Shown piece by piece: positions 1 through 6,835 of a DNA stretch of 9,005 nt. Within the stretch, counting starts at the first letter, position 1. The number at the start of each line of letters is the position of its first letter. The position numbers and the translations under genes were made by a program. Source of the DNA: Candidatus Melainabacteria bacterium (GTDB lineage: Bacteria > Actinomycetota > Actinomycetes > Mycobacteriales > Pseudonocardiaceae); contig CAJCJE010000874.1 of NCBI GenBank assembly GCA_903970565.1, positions 1 to 9,005 on the forward strand, written 5' to 3'. A model generated the notes under the pieces. The model was not told the origin of the DNA, ran no database searches, and saw nothing but the letters and a program-made list of their open reading frames with translations.

Positions 1-455
1 CCGATGGAGCCCGGTGAGCGGTGCTTGCGCTGCACACCGTGGCCGGCGCCGAGGCCCTTGAAGCCGTGGCGCTTCATGACACCGGCGGTGCCCTTGCCCT
101 TGGTGGTTCCGGTGACGTCGACGACCGAACCGCCGTCGAACACCTCGGCGGTGATCTCCTGGCCGACGGTGTACTCACCGGCGTCGGTGGTCCGCAGCTC
201 GGCGAGGTGCCGGCGCGGAGTCACGCCCGCCTTGGCGAAGTGGCCGGTTTCCGGCTTGTTCACCTTGCGCGGGTCGATGGCGCCGAAGGCGAATTGGACG
301 GCGGTGTAGCCGTCTTTCTCCTCGGTGCGTACCTGGGTCACCACGCATGGCCCGGCCTTGACGACGGTCACCGGAACGATCCGGTTGGACTCGTCGAAGA
401 CCTGGGTCATGCCGAGCTTCGTGCCCAGAATTCCCTTGATCTGCCTGTCAGACAT
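1..455 (-). CDS. rplC: 50S ribosomal protein L3 (rplC), C-terminus cut by window edge
   Basis: Large-subunit ribosomal protein L3, an early assembly protein that binds 23S rRNA near the peptidyl transferase centre. About 151 codons are present. The N-terminus reads [20 protein letters not shown], the hallmark start of bacterial L3, with the [11 protein letters not shown] block at residues 8-18. The conserved rRNA-binding extension, with its [12 protein letters not shown] and HRSPGSIG segments, lies at about residues 118-151. Actinobacterial L3 is usually about 215 residues, so roughly 65 are missing at the left edge. The ATG is at 453-455, 37 nt after the rpsJ stop, with a purine-rich but weak ribosome binding site. 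It is the second gene of the S10 operon. I see nothing aberrant in it. Confidence 0.96.
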   Translation of the reverse strand, partial: MSDRQIKGILGTKLGMTQVFDESNRIVPVTVVKAGPCVVTQVRTEEKDGYTAVQFAFGAIDPRKVNKPETGHFAKAGVTPRRHLAELRTTDAGEYTVGQEITAEVFDGGSVVDVTGTTKGKGTAGVMKRHGFKGLGAGHGVQRKHRSPGSI

Positions 456-492
456 GGGTCTCGTTACTCTCTCGCCCTCGAAGTCCGCGCGC

Positions 493-798
493 TTACTGGA
501 TGTTGACGTCGACGCTGGCCGGAAGGTCGATGCGCATCAGCGCGTCAACCGTCTTCGGCGTCGGGTCGAGGATGTCGATCAAGCGCTTGTGCGTGCGCAT
601 CTCGAAGTGCTCGCGCGAGTCCTTGTATTTGTGCGGCGAGCGGATGACGCAGTAAACGTTCTTCTCGGTCGGGAGCGGCACCGGGCCGACAACCCGAGCC
701 CCGGTACGCGTCACCGTTTCGACGATCTTCCGCGCCGACGCATCAATCGCCTCATGGTCATATGCCTTGAGCCGAATGCGGATCTTCTGTCCCGCCAT
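493..798 (-). CDS. rpsJ: 30S ribosomal protein S10 (rpsJ)
   Basis: Small-subunit head protein S10, which in other bacteria also acts as NusE in transcription antitermination. The 101-residue product is full length for the family. It starts [19 protein letters not shown], contains the central [20 protein letters not shown] loop, and ends in VDVNIQ, all typical of actinobacterial S10. The ATG at 796-798 is preceded by a GGGAGG Shine-Dalgarno about 12 nt upstream on the coding strand, and the stop is TAA. It is the first gene of the S10 operon and is followed by rplC after 37 nt. It lies 474 bp downstream of tuf, beyond a strong terminator, so it probably has its own promoter. Confidence 0.98.
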   Translation of the reverse strand: MAGQKIRIRLKAYDHEAIDASARKIVETVTRTGARVVGPVPLPTEKNVYCVIRSPHKYKDSREHFEMRTHKRLIDILDPTPKTVDALMRIDLPASVDVNIQ

Positions 799-895
799 GG
801 TGGCTGCTCGTTCCTCCCGCGTCGCCCGCGTCCTCGGAAAAGTTCCCTGGGGAACCGCTCCGCGGACGTCGCTTCGCTCGCCTATTCACAGGTCA

Positions 896-924
896 ATTGT
901 TCGATGGAGCCTGTCCCCGGTCCA
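896..924 (-). promoter_or_regulatory. candidate promoter of the S10 operon
   Basis: On the minus strand, TGGACC (919-924) lies 17 bp upstream of AACAAT (896-901). Each hexamer matches the vegetative sigma consensus at 4 of 6 positions. A start near 889 would give a leader of about 90 nt before rpsJ. A short GTTCC/GGAAC hairpin (842-855) would lie inside that leader. This is the best-spaced pair I found in the tuf-rpsJ gap, but it is weak, and an alternative TTGACC (891-896) has no matching -10. Confidence 0.3.
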
Positions 925-1227
925 CGCGGTCGGGCGTGTCACGCCTGACGCGCAGACTGGTGCGCAACACTCCAGTCGCTGGGTTGGGTCCTAGAACCCG
1001 TTTCGTGCCCTGGTCGATCCGTTCCGGACCGCCTCCCCCAGCGGCCATGCCGCTGGTGGACTACAGGGCCCTTCCCGCTCGGGTGCCGGGGCGGCCGATA
1101 CATCCGCCATCTTTCGACGCGGCGCATGGGCCGCCCCAGCAACGAGCAACCCGATAAGGATGCCACATGTGGTAATGGCGGTCCAAATCGGCCCCTGGTT
1201 AGGAGTCCAGGGTCACGTTGAAACGAT
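925..1227. other. tuf-rpsJ intergenic region without a supportable gene
   Basis: Non-coding spacer between the tuf terminator and the S10 promoter candidate. It contains a perfect 8-bp stem with a 3-nt loop at 1038-1056 (CCAGCGGC/GCCGCTGG). It also has a short inverted repeat around 981-999 and a perfect 10-bp palindrome, CCACATGTGG, at 1163-1172. None is followed by a T-run, so they are not obvious terminators. Open frames across this stretch (for example minus-strand 939-1166) lack a ribosome binding site and resemble no family I recognise. Confidence 0.5.
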
Positions 1228-1260
1228 GCCCTCGCCAGGACACTGGGCCCTGGCGAGGGC
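1228..1260 (-). terminator. intrinsic terminator after tuf
   Basis: A perfect 12-bp inverted repeat (GCCCTCGCCAGG, 1228-1239, and CCTGGCGAGGGC, 1249-1260) with a 9-nt loop lies 13 bp beyond the tuf stop codon. On the minus strand it is followed by ATCGTTTC, a short T-containing tract. A strong GC stem with a weak U-tract is common in actinobacteria. It probably ends the str operon transcript and separates it from the S10 operon. Confidence 0.8.
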
Positions 1261-1273
1261 GGGGTGGAGCTAC

Positions 1274-2467
1274 TTACTTGATGACCTTGGTCACCTGGCC
1301 GGCGCCCACGGTCCGACCACCCTCGCGGATGGCAAGACGCAGACCCTCGTCCATGGCGATCGGCTGGATCAGCTCGACGGTCATGTCCGTCGAGTCGCCC
1401 GGCATGACCATCTCGGTGCCCTCGGGGAGGGTCACCACGCCGGTCACGTCAGTGGTACGGAAGTAGAACTGCGGGCGGTAGTTGTTGAAGAACGGGGTGT
1501 GACGACCACCCTCGTCCTTCGACAGGATGTAGACCCGCGCCTCGAAGTTGGTGTGCGGGGTGGTGGTGCCCGGCTTGGTCACGACCATGCCGCGCTCGAC
1601 CTGCTCGCGCTTGATGCCACGCAGCAGCAGCGCCGCGTTGTCACCGGCCCGACCCTCGTCGAGGAACTTGTTGAACATTTCGATCGAGGTCACGGTGGTC
1701 TTCATCGACGTCTCCCTGATGCCGATGATCTCCACCTCCTTGTTGACCTCGATGATGCCGCGCTCGATACGACCGGTCACCACGGTGCCACGACCGGTGA
1801 TGGTGAAGACGTCCTCGATCGGCATCAGGAATGCCTTGTCGACCTCGCGGACCGGCTCGGGGATGTTCTCGTCCACCGCGTCCATGAGTTCCATGAGCTT
1901 CTCGGCCCACTCGGTGTCGCCTTCCAGCGCCTTCAGCGCGGAAACGCGGATCACCGGCAGGTCGTCACCCGGGTACTCCTGGGCGGACAGCAGTTCGCGA
2001 ACCTCGAGCTCGACGAGCTCCAGGATCTCCTCGTCGTCGACCATGTCGGCCTTGTTCAGCGCCACCACGATGTAGGGCACGCCGACCTGACGAGCGAGCA
2101 GCACGTGCTCACGGGTCTGCGGCATCGGACCGTCGGTCGCCGCGACCACCAGGATCGCGCCGTCCATCTGCGCGGCACCGGTGATCATGTTCTTGATGTA
2201 GTCAGCGTGACCGGGGCAGTCGACGTGTGCGTAGTGCCGCTTCTCGGTCTGGTACTCGATGTGCGCGATCGAGATGGTGATACCACGCTGACGCTCTTCG
2301 GGCGCCTTGTCGATCTGGTCGAACGCCGAAGCCTTGTTCACTTCGGGGTACTTGTCGTGCAGAACCTTGGAGATCGCCGCAGTCAGGGTGGTCTTGCCGT
2401 GGTCAATGTGACCAATGGTCCCGATGTTGACGTGCGGCTTGGTCCGCTCGAACTTCGCCTTCGCCAC
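1274..2467 (-). CDS. tuf: elongation factor Tu (tuf), with unusual domain 2 residues
   Basis: EF-Tu, the cytoplasmic GTPase that delivers aminoacyl-tRNA to the ribosome. The full-length 397 residues carry G1 GHIDHGKT (19-26), switch I RGITIS (61-66), G3 DCPGH (83-87, catalytic His87) and G4 NKAD (138-141), followed by beta-barrel domains 2 and 3. The GTG start at 2465-2467 has a perfect AGGAGG 8 nt upstream. Domain 2 is unusual. Residues equivalent to E. coli Gly257 and Gly275 are Ser261 and Ala279. Nearby substitutions relative to E. coli and mycobacterial EF-Tu include Arg262 to Asn266, Leu264 to Phe268 and Val274 to Ala278. G257S and G275A in E. coli are established GE2270A-resistance changes, so resistance to GE2270-type thiopeptides is inferred. 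The main elfamycin positions Gln124, Gly316, Gln329 and Ala375 are unchanged; Phe374 is Leu. It is the last gene of the str operon. Confidence 0.98.
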   Translation of the reverse strand: MAKAKFERTKPHVNIGTIGHIDHGKTTLTAAISKVLHDKYPEVNKASAFDQIDKAPEERQRGITISIAHIEYQTEKRHYAHVDCPGHADYIKNMITGAAQMDGAILVVAATDGPMPQTREHVLLARQVGVPYIVVALNKADMVDDEEILELVELEVRELLSAQEYPGDDLPVIRVSALKALEGDTEWAEKLMELMDAVDENIPEPVREVDKAFLMPIEDVFTITGRGTVVTGRIERGIIEVNKEVEIIGIRETSMKTTVTSIEMFNKFLDEGRAGDNAALLLRGIKREQVERGMVVTKPGTTTPHTNFEARVYILSKDEGGRHTPFFNNYRPQFYFRTTDVTGVVTLPEGTEMVMPGDSTDMTVELIQPIAMDEGLRLAIREGGRTVGAGQVTKVIK

Positions 2468-2475
2468 TGGATTGT

Positions 2476-2481
2476 CCTCCT
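2476..2481 (-). promoter_or_regulatory. consensus Shine-Dalgarno of tuf
   Basis: AGGAGG on the minus strand, complementary to the 16S 3' end at all six positions and 8 nt before the GTG start. It is the strongest ribosome binding site in the window. It fixes the tuf start and fits the need for EF-Tu in excess over EF-G. Confidence 0.85.
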
Positions 2482-2558
2482 GGACTTCTTTTGCTTACCG
2501 TCGCGGGACGCTGATGTCCTGGTGCGACGTTCTGTCGTCAGGGTCTGGTGTGCGGACC

Positions 2559-2638
2559 CCGTGGGAATGACCACGGACAGGCCGCACTTCGATGCGGGTG
2601 TCCCTCCATCGTGGAGGGACGCTCACACCGTTGCGGTG
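2559..2638 (-). promoter_or_regulatory. cluster of three hairpins in the fusA-tuf spacer
   Basis: The 240-bp gap (2468-2707) holds three perfect inverted repeats. The first is 6 bp with a 6-nt loop at 2559-2576 (CCGTGG/CCACGG). The second is 9 bp with a 3-nt loop at 2600-2620 (GTCCCTCCA/TGGAGGGAC). The third is 5 bp with a 3-nt loop at 2626-2638 (CACCG/CGGTG). None has a T-run on the minus strand. They may serve as partial attenuation, mRNA processing or stabilisation signals that set the EF-G:EF-Tu ratio. I found no convincing -35/-10 pair for a separate tuf promoter here. Confidence 0.5.
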
Positions 2639-2707
2639 CTCCGGTTCCGGGTCATGCCCCGTCGCCTTTGCCGAACCGACTGCTCACCACAGCCGAGTGA
2701 CGCAGTG

Positions 2708-4810
2708 TCACTCGCCCGTGGCCTTCGCGATGATCTCCTTCGCGACGTTCACCGGAACCTCGGCGTAGGAGTCGAACTGCATCGAGTAGTTCGCCCGGCC
2801 CTGCGTCCTCGACCGAAGGTCGCCGACGTAGCCGAACATCTCCGACAGCGGAACCAGCGCCTTCACGATGCGGGAACCACTGCGCTCCTCCATCGCCTGG
2901 ATCTGTCCCCGGCGGGAGTTCAGGTCGCCGATGACATCGCCCATGTAGTCCTCGGGCGTGGTCACCTCAACGGCCATCATCGGTTCGAGCAGCGCGGGGT
3001 CGGCCTTGCGGGCGGCTTCCTTGAACGCTATCGAACCAGCGATCTTGAAGGCCATTTCCGACGAGTCGACCTCGTGGTACGCGCCGTCGACCAGGGTCAC
3101 CTTGACACCGACCAGCGGGTAGCCGGCCAGCACGCCGTACTGCATGGCGTCCTGGCAGCCAGCGTCCACCGAGGGGATGTACTCCCTGGGGATGCGGCCA
3201 CCGGTGACCTTGTTGTCGAACTCGTAGAGCGCGCCCTCCTCGTTCTTGGGCAACGGCTCCACGTTGATGATGATCTTGGCGAACTGACCGGAACCACCGG
3301 TCTGCTTCTTGTGCGTGTAGCTGTACTTCTCCACCGCACGACGGATCGTCTCACGGTAGGCGACCTGCGGCTTGCCGATGTTCGCCTCGACCTTGAAGTC
3401 GCTGCGCATCCGGTTGACCAGCACCTCGAGGTGCAGCTCACCCATACCGGCGATGATCGTCTGACCGGTCTCCTCGTCCAGCTTGACCTGGAACGTGGGG
3501 TCCTCTTCGGCCAGTCGCTGGATCGCGGTGCCCAGCTTCTCCTGGTCGCTCTTGGTCTTCGGCTCAATCGCCACCTGGATGACCGGCGCCGGGAACGTCA
3601 TCGACTCGAGGATGATCGGGTGCGTCTTGTCGCACAGGGTGTCCCCGGTCGTGGTGTTCTTCAGCCCGATGACCGCGTAGATGTGCCCGACCAGCGCCTC
3701 GTCGACCGGGTTCTCCTTGTTGGCGTGCATCTGGAAGATCTTCCCGATGCGCTCCGTACGGTCCTTGGTCGAGTTGATGACCGGCGAACCGGCCGGCAGC
3801 CTGCCGGAGTACACCCGGATGTAGGTGAGCTTGCCGAAGAACGGGTGGGTCATGATCTTGAAGGCCAGCGCGGAGAACGGCTCCTCCGCAGTCGGCTCGC
3901 GCTTCTCGATCGTGACGCCGTCCAGCAGCGTGCCCTCCACCGCCGGCACGTCGATCGGCGAGGGCAGGTAGTCGATCACCGCGTCGAGCATGGGCTGGAC
4001 GCCCTTGTTCTTGAACGCGGAGCCGCACATCACCGGGAACGCGGAGCGGTCCACGACGATCTGGCGGATACCACCCTTGATCTGCTCGATGGTCAGCTCC
4101 TCGCCACCGAGGTAGGCCTCCATCAGCTCGTCGTCGGTCTCGGCGACGGCCTCCAGCAGCTTCTCCCGGTACTCGGCAGCCTTCTCGACGAGATCGGCGG
4201 GGATCTCCTCGATGGTGTAGTCGGCGCCCTTCTGGACCTCACCGTGCCAGGTCAACGCCCGCATCTCGACGAGGTCGACCATGCCGACGAACTCCGACTC
4301 GGCGCCGATGGGCAGCTGGATGACCAGCGGCTTGGCACCGAGGCGCTCGGAGATCGTCCGGACCGTGAAGTAGAAGTCCGCGCCGATCTTGTCCATCTTG
4401 TTGACGAAACAGATCCGCGGTACGTCGTACTTGTCGGCCTGTCGCCACACCTGCTCGGACTGGGGCTCGACGCCTTCCTTGCCGTCGAAGACGGCAACGG
4501 CGCCATCGAGTACCCGCAGGTTGCGCTCCACCTCAACGGTGAAGTCGACGTGGCCGGGCGTGTCGATGATGTTGATCTGGTGGTCGTTCCAGAACGTGGT
4601 GGTGGCGGCAGAAGTGATGGTGATACCGCGCTTCTGCTCCTCCTCCATCCAGTCCATCGTCGCGGCGCCGTCGTGCACCTCGCCGATCTTGTAGTTGATC
4701 CCTGTGTAGAAAAGGATCCGCTCGGTCGTGGTGGTCTTGCCCGCGTCGATGTGGGCCATGATCCCGATGTTGCGGACCATGGACAGGTCTGTCAGCACGT
4801 CGCGTGCCAC
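2708..4810 (-). CDS. fusA: elongation factor G (fusA)
   Basis: EF-G, the translocase GTPase that moves tRNA-mRNA through the ribosome and, with ribosome recycling factor, helps split ribosomes. The 700 residues match the usual EF-G length. Visible motifs are G1 AHIDAGKT (19-26), switch [12 protein letters not shown] (61-71), G3 DTPGHVDF (83-90) and G4 NKMD (137-140). Domains II-V follow, including the domain IV segments TGGSGQFA and [18 protein letters not shown] and a C-terminal [27 protein letters not shown] region typical of actinobacteria. The GTG start (4808-4810) gives [20 protein letters not shown] and has GGGGA 8 nt upstream. It lies 85 nt after rpsG. It looks intact and housekeeping in type rather than a fusidate-resistance paralogue. 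Confidence 0.98.
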   Translation of the reverse strand: MARDVLTDLSMVRNIGIMAHIDAGKTTTTERILFYTGINYKIGEVHDGAATMDWMEEEQKRGITITSAATTTFWNDHQINIIDTPGHVDFTVEVERNLRVLDGAVAVFDGKEGVEPQSEQVWRQADKYDVPRICFVNKMDKIGADFYFTVRTISERLGAKPLVIQLPIGAESEFVGMVDLVEMRALTWHGEVQKGADYTIEEIPADLVEKAAEYREKLLEAVAETDDELMEAYLGGEELTIEQIKGGIRQIVVDRSAFPVMCGSAFKNKGVQPMLDAVIDYLPSPIDVPAVEGTLLDGVTIEKREPTAEEPFSALAFKIMTHPFFGKLTYIRVYSGRLPAGSPVINSTKDRTERIGKIFQMHANKENPVDEALVGHIYAVIGLKNTTTGDTLCDKTHPIILESMTFPAPVIQVAIEPKTKSDQEKLGTAIQRLAEEDPTFQVKLDEETGQTIIAGMGELHLEVLVNRMRSDFKVEANIGKPQVAYRETIRRAVEKYSYTHKKQTGGSGQFAKIIINVEPLPKNEEGALYEFDNKVTGGRIPREYIPSVDAGCQDAMQYGVLAGYPLVGVKVTLVDGAYHEVDSSEMAFKIAGSIAFKEAARKADPALLEPMMAVEVTTPEDYMGDVIGDLNSRRGQIQAMEERSGSRIVKALVPLSEMFGYVGDLRSRTQGRANYSMQFDSYAEVPVNVAKEIIAKATGE

Positions 4811-4866
4811 GAGTCTCGTCCCCTGTCTTGAGCAGCGTGTTCGCGCTCACTTGGGCTTGTGTTCCT

Positions 4867-4889
4867 CGGCCGGCCGGGTAGGTCGGCCG
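4867..4889 (-). promoter_or_regulatory. imperfect hairpin in the rpsG-fusA gap
   Basis: A 9-bp GC-rich stem with one mismatch (4867-4875 with 4881-4889, 5-nt loop) starts 7 nt after the rpsG stop codon on the minus strand. There is no T-run after it. It may stabilise the upstream mRNA or give weak attenuation before fusA. The evidence is structural only. Confidence 0.3.
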
Positions 4890-4895
4890 CGAAGA

Positions 4896-5366
4896 TCACC
4901 AGCGGTAGTGGGCAAAAGCCTTGTTCGACTCGGCCATCTTGTGAGTGTCCTCACGGCGCTTGACGCTGGCGCCGAGTCCGTTGCTGGCGTCGAGCAGTTC
5001 GTTCATGAGGCGTTCGATCATGGTCTTCTCACGGCGCGCCTGGGAGAAGCTGACCAGCCAGCGCAGTGCCAGCGTGGTGGCGCGGCCGGGCTTGACCTCG
5101 ATCGGCACCTGGTAGGTGGCACCACCGACACGCCGGCTCTTGACCTCCAGCGTCGGCTTGACGTTGTCCAGCGCGCGCTTGAGGGTGATCACCGGGTCGG
5201 TGCCGGACTTGTCACGGGCGCCTTCCAGCGCGCCGTAGACGATCCGTTCGGCCACCGACCGCTTGCCGTCCTTGAGTACCTTGTTGACGAGCTGGGTGAC
5301 CAGCGGTGAGCCGTACACCGGGTCGGAGATCAGCGGCCGCTTCGGGGCCGGTCCCTTACGTGGCAT
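4896..5366 (-). CDS. rpsG: 30S ribosomal protein S7 (rpsG)
   Basis: S7 is a primary 16S rRNA-binding protein that nucleates assembly of the 30S head and contacts the exit-site tRNA. The 156-residue product has the normal bacterial length. It begins [20 protein letters not shown] and contains [20 protein letters not shown] (28-47), the [12 protein letters not shown] beta-hairpin region and an AHYRW C-terminus, all conserved in S7. The ATG (5364-5366) overlaps the rpsL TGA by one base (TGATG), and AAGGAG lies 8 nt upstream, inside rpsL. This overlap makes translational coupling of S12 and S7 likely. In E. coli, S7 is the autogenous repressor of the str operon; whether that holds here is unknown. 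Confidence 0.98.
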   Translation of the reverse strand: MPRKGPAPKRPLISDPVYGSPLVTQLVNKVLKDGKRSVAERIVYGALEGARDKSGTDPVITLKRALDNVKPTLEVKSRRVGGATYQVPIEVKPGRATTLALRWLVSFSQARREKTMIERLMNELLDASNGLGASVKRREDTHKMAESNKAFAHYRW

Positions 5367-5740
5367 CAGCCCTTCTCCTTCTTCGCGCCGTAACGACTAC
5401 GAGCCTGTTTGCGGTTCTTGACACCCTGGGTGTCCAGCGAACCACGGATGATCTTGTAGCGAACACCAGGCAGGTCCTTCACCCGGCCGCCACGCACGAG
5501 CACCATCGAGTGCTCCTGCAGGTTGTGACCCTCACCGGGGATGTACGCCGTCACCTCGATGCCACTGGTCAGCTTCACACGCGCGACCTTGCGGAGCGCT
5601 GAGTTCGGCTTCTTGGGCGTAGTGGTGTAGACGCGGGTACACACGCCCCGCCGCTGCGGGCTCCCCTTGAGCGCCGCAGTCTTCTGCTTGGCGACCTTGT
5701 CCTCGCGGCCCTTGCGGACCAGCTGCTGGATCGTGGGCAT
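5366..5740 (-). CDS. rpsL: 30S ribosomal protein S12 (rpsL)
   Basis: S12 sits at the decoding centre and influences tRNA selection accuracy. The product has 124 residues, starts [14 protein letters not shown] and contains the conserved [17 protein letters not shown] block (39-55) and [17 protein letters not shown] (80-96). Lys43 and Lys88, the classic streptomycin-resistance positions, are wild type. The start is set by AGGAGA (5751-5756) 10 nt upstream and by exact agreement with the S12 N-terminus. The frame stays open upstream to 5905 but carries no S12-like sequence there. It is the first gene of the str operon. Confidence 0.98.
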   Translation of the reverse strand: MPTIQQLVRKGREDKVAKQKTAALKGSPQRRGVCTRVYTTTPKKPNSALRKVARVKLTSGIEVTAYIPGEGHNLQEHSMVLVRGGRVKDLPGVRYKIIRGSLDTQGVKNRKQARSRYGAKKEKG

Positions 5741-5831
5741 TGACCGGCTTTCTCCTGCGTTGGCGTCCGCGAGCGCGGTCCTTGCGCTGCGTGGACATCG
5801 TGTAGTTCGTGGTCCTCCGTAACCCGAGGTC

Positions 5832-5979
5832 GGGCGTGTCGCCCCAACCTTGGACCCACGAGGTACCGCTACAGTCCCAATGGGCTTCGGGAGGACTCCC
5901 GCCACCTGCCGTGGCCGAAGGACACCTGGATGCCCATCTCAGCCCGCAGGCACGCGGAGCGGCCCGACATGGGTCGGGC
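5832..5979 (-). promoter_or_regulatory. structured 5' leader of the str operon
   Basis: Between the promoter candidate and rpsL there is about 245 nt of leader with three clear inverted repeats. They are a perfect 7-bp stem with a 4-nt loop at 5962-5979 (GCCCGAC/GTCGGGC), CGGGAG/CTCCCG at 5888-5901, and GGGCG/CGCCC at 5832-5844. The first would begin a few bases from the predicted transcript 5' end. No T-runs follow them, so termination is not evident. They could protect the 5' end or control translation. I do not recognise a known riboswitch or ribosomal-protein leader motif. Confidence 0.4.
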
Positions 5980-5989
5980 ACGAGTACCA

Positions 5990-6017
5990 AAGATACCTGG
6001 CCGCCCGCGCTGAGCAA
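5990..6017 (-). promoter_or_regulatory. candidate str operon promoter
   Basis: On the minus strand, TTGCTC (6012-6017) and TATCTT (5990-5995) are separated by 16 bp. The -10 fits the actinobacterial TANNNT pattern and is the most AT-rich spot in the region. The predicted start would be near 5983. A perfect TTGACA at 6056-6061 lies further upstream but has no acceptable -10 at 16-18 bp, so it may be chance or part of another promoter. Confidence 0.4.
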
Positions 6018-6835
6018 AACCGGGGGTTCCGAGCGGACCCGAACCCGGCACTGGTTGTCAACGCGCCGCACCCTGCCGGTATTCCGGCAAAGCCGTGCCG
6101 ACCGGCCGCCGGTGCCGAGTCCGGCCCGCGCGTTCGGCCGGCGGGACGAGCCGTCGAGATCACCCGAACGGGCAACCGCGCCGACGAGATCCGGGATCGG
6201 TCATCACGCGCAGTTATCGCCCGCCGTCTCCCACCCTCTTCTGCCCGACCGGAAACCCTTGCCCCGCAACACAACCGGACCACTCCGAGTGAGGCGGCCA
6301 GAACCGGCGCGCCGGCCGGGCACCCGGTCGGCAGTTGCCGCGGCACGAGACAGCCGCGGATTTCCCTTGCCGCACCACCGAATCCCGAACGACCACGAAA
6401 CCGCGTCGACGATCACTGTCCGATTCGGCCCGTCACGGTCGGCACTGCTCGGCACACTCCCCCGCGCCGGGTGTTCGACGGTGTCGGGATCTCGTCGAGA
6501 AATTCCCACCGCGTCCGGATGGGAACCGATCGGCCGAGCACACCGTCTACTTCCGCAAGCGATGGGAACGACAGCCGAACCGCCGTCGGGCCGGTCGGTC
6601 CTGGTCGGGGATTGCGGAGGCTGCCAGAATGCCCAGTAGTGAGCTGAGGTTGACCAGGTGGGGAGCGGTGCCCGACAGGCGGCGCCCCCGACCTCAGGGA
6701 CGCGGCGGGTGGGATGCCGGGGCCTTGGTGAACTACCGCGTTGCGGTCCGACACCCGTCATCTTGCGTGGCAGGCGGCCCACACCGCACGATAGCGCCGG
6801 CAAAGATACTCAAACCAGACAAAGGTTGCGCAACG
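6018..6835. other. divergent intergenic region, no supportable gene
   Basis: About 0.8 kb separates the str promoter candidate from the plus-strand T7SS cassette. Long open frames cross it on both strands, but they overlap one another, are rich in Arg/Pro/Ala, and resemble nothing I know. A perfect 12-bp palindrome, CCGGCGCGCCGG, lies at 6304-6315. No tRNA or known RNA motif is recognisable. A GATACT (6805-6810) about 25 bp before the cassette start could be a -10, but no -35 is convincing (TTGCGT at 6763-6768 is too far away). The plus-strand promoter is therefore unresolved. Confidence 0.5.

Noticed and set aside
939..1166. 75-codon minus-strand frame in the tuf-rpsJ gap
   Set aside because: No Shine-Dalgarno, Arg-rich composition, and it overlaps the palindrome and hairpin of the spacer.
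1274..2467. Kirromycin (elfamycin) resistance in EF-Tu
   Set aside because: Positions equivalent to Gln124, Gly316, Gln329 and Ala375 are unchanged. Gln at the Tyr160 position also occurs in mycobacterial EF-Tu, and Leu for Phe374 alone is not enough to claim it.
2383..2574. 63-codon minus-strand frame overlapping the tuf start
   Set aside because: It is out of frame with tuf, Arg/Ser/Thr-rich, and contains the tuf ribosome binding site and start.
1160..4831. A 1223-codon open frame on the plus strand antisense to tuf and fusA
   Set aside because: It mirrors EF-Tu and EF-G on the other strand, is rich in Leu/Arg/Asp/His/Val as expected for antisense of GC-rich genes, and has no recognisable domain.
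5366..5740. Streptomycin-resistance change in S12
   Set aside because: Lys43 and Lys88 and the surrounding PKKPNS and GGRVKDLPG motifs are wild type.
5741..5905. N-terminal extension of rpsL in the open frame
   Set aside because: S12 begins MPTIQQLV, a good Shine-Dalgarno sits 10 nt before that ATG, and the extension has no S12 similarity.
6020..6050. tRNA T-loop-like GGTTCGGGTCC on the minus strand
   Set aside because: The flanks do not form the T-stem, and no acceptor or anticodon arms can be placed.
6056..6061. Consensus TTGACA as the str -35 element
   Set aside because: No acceptable -10 is found 16-18 bp downstream on the minus strand; the pair at 5990-6017 is better.
5809..6647. Two overlapping plus-strand frames (5809-6639 and 5850-6647)
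   Set aside because: They overlap each other and the str leader and promoter, have low-complexity Arg/Pro/Ala composition, and have no clear ribosome binding site.
6335..6835. N-terminal extension of the EbfC-like gene in the open frame
   Set aside because: The extension is Arg/Pro-rich without family similarity. The ATG at 6836 has an AAAGG ribosome binding site and begins a plausible protein.
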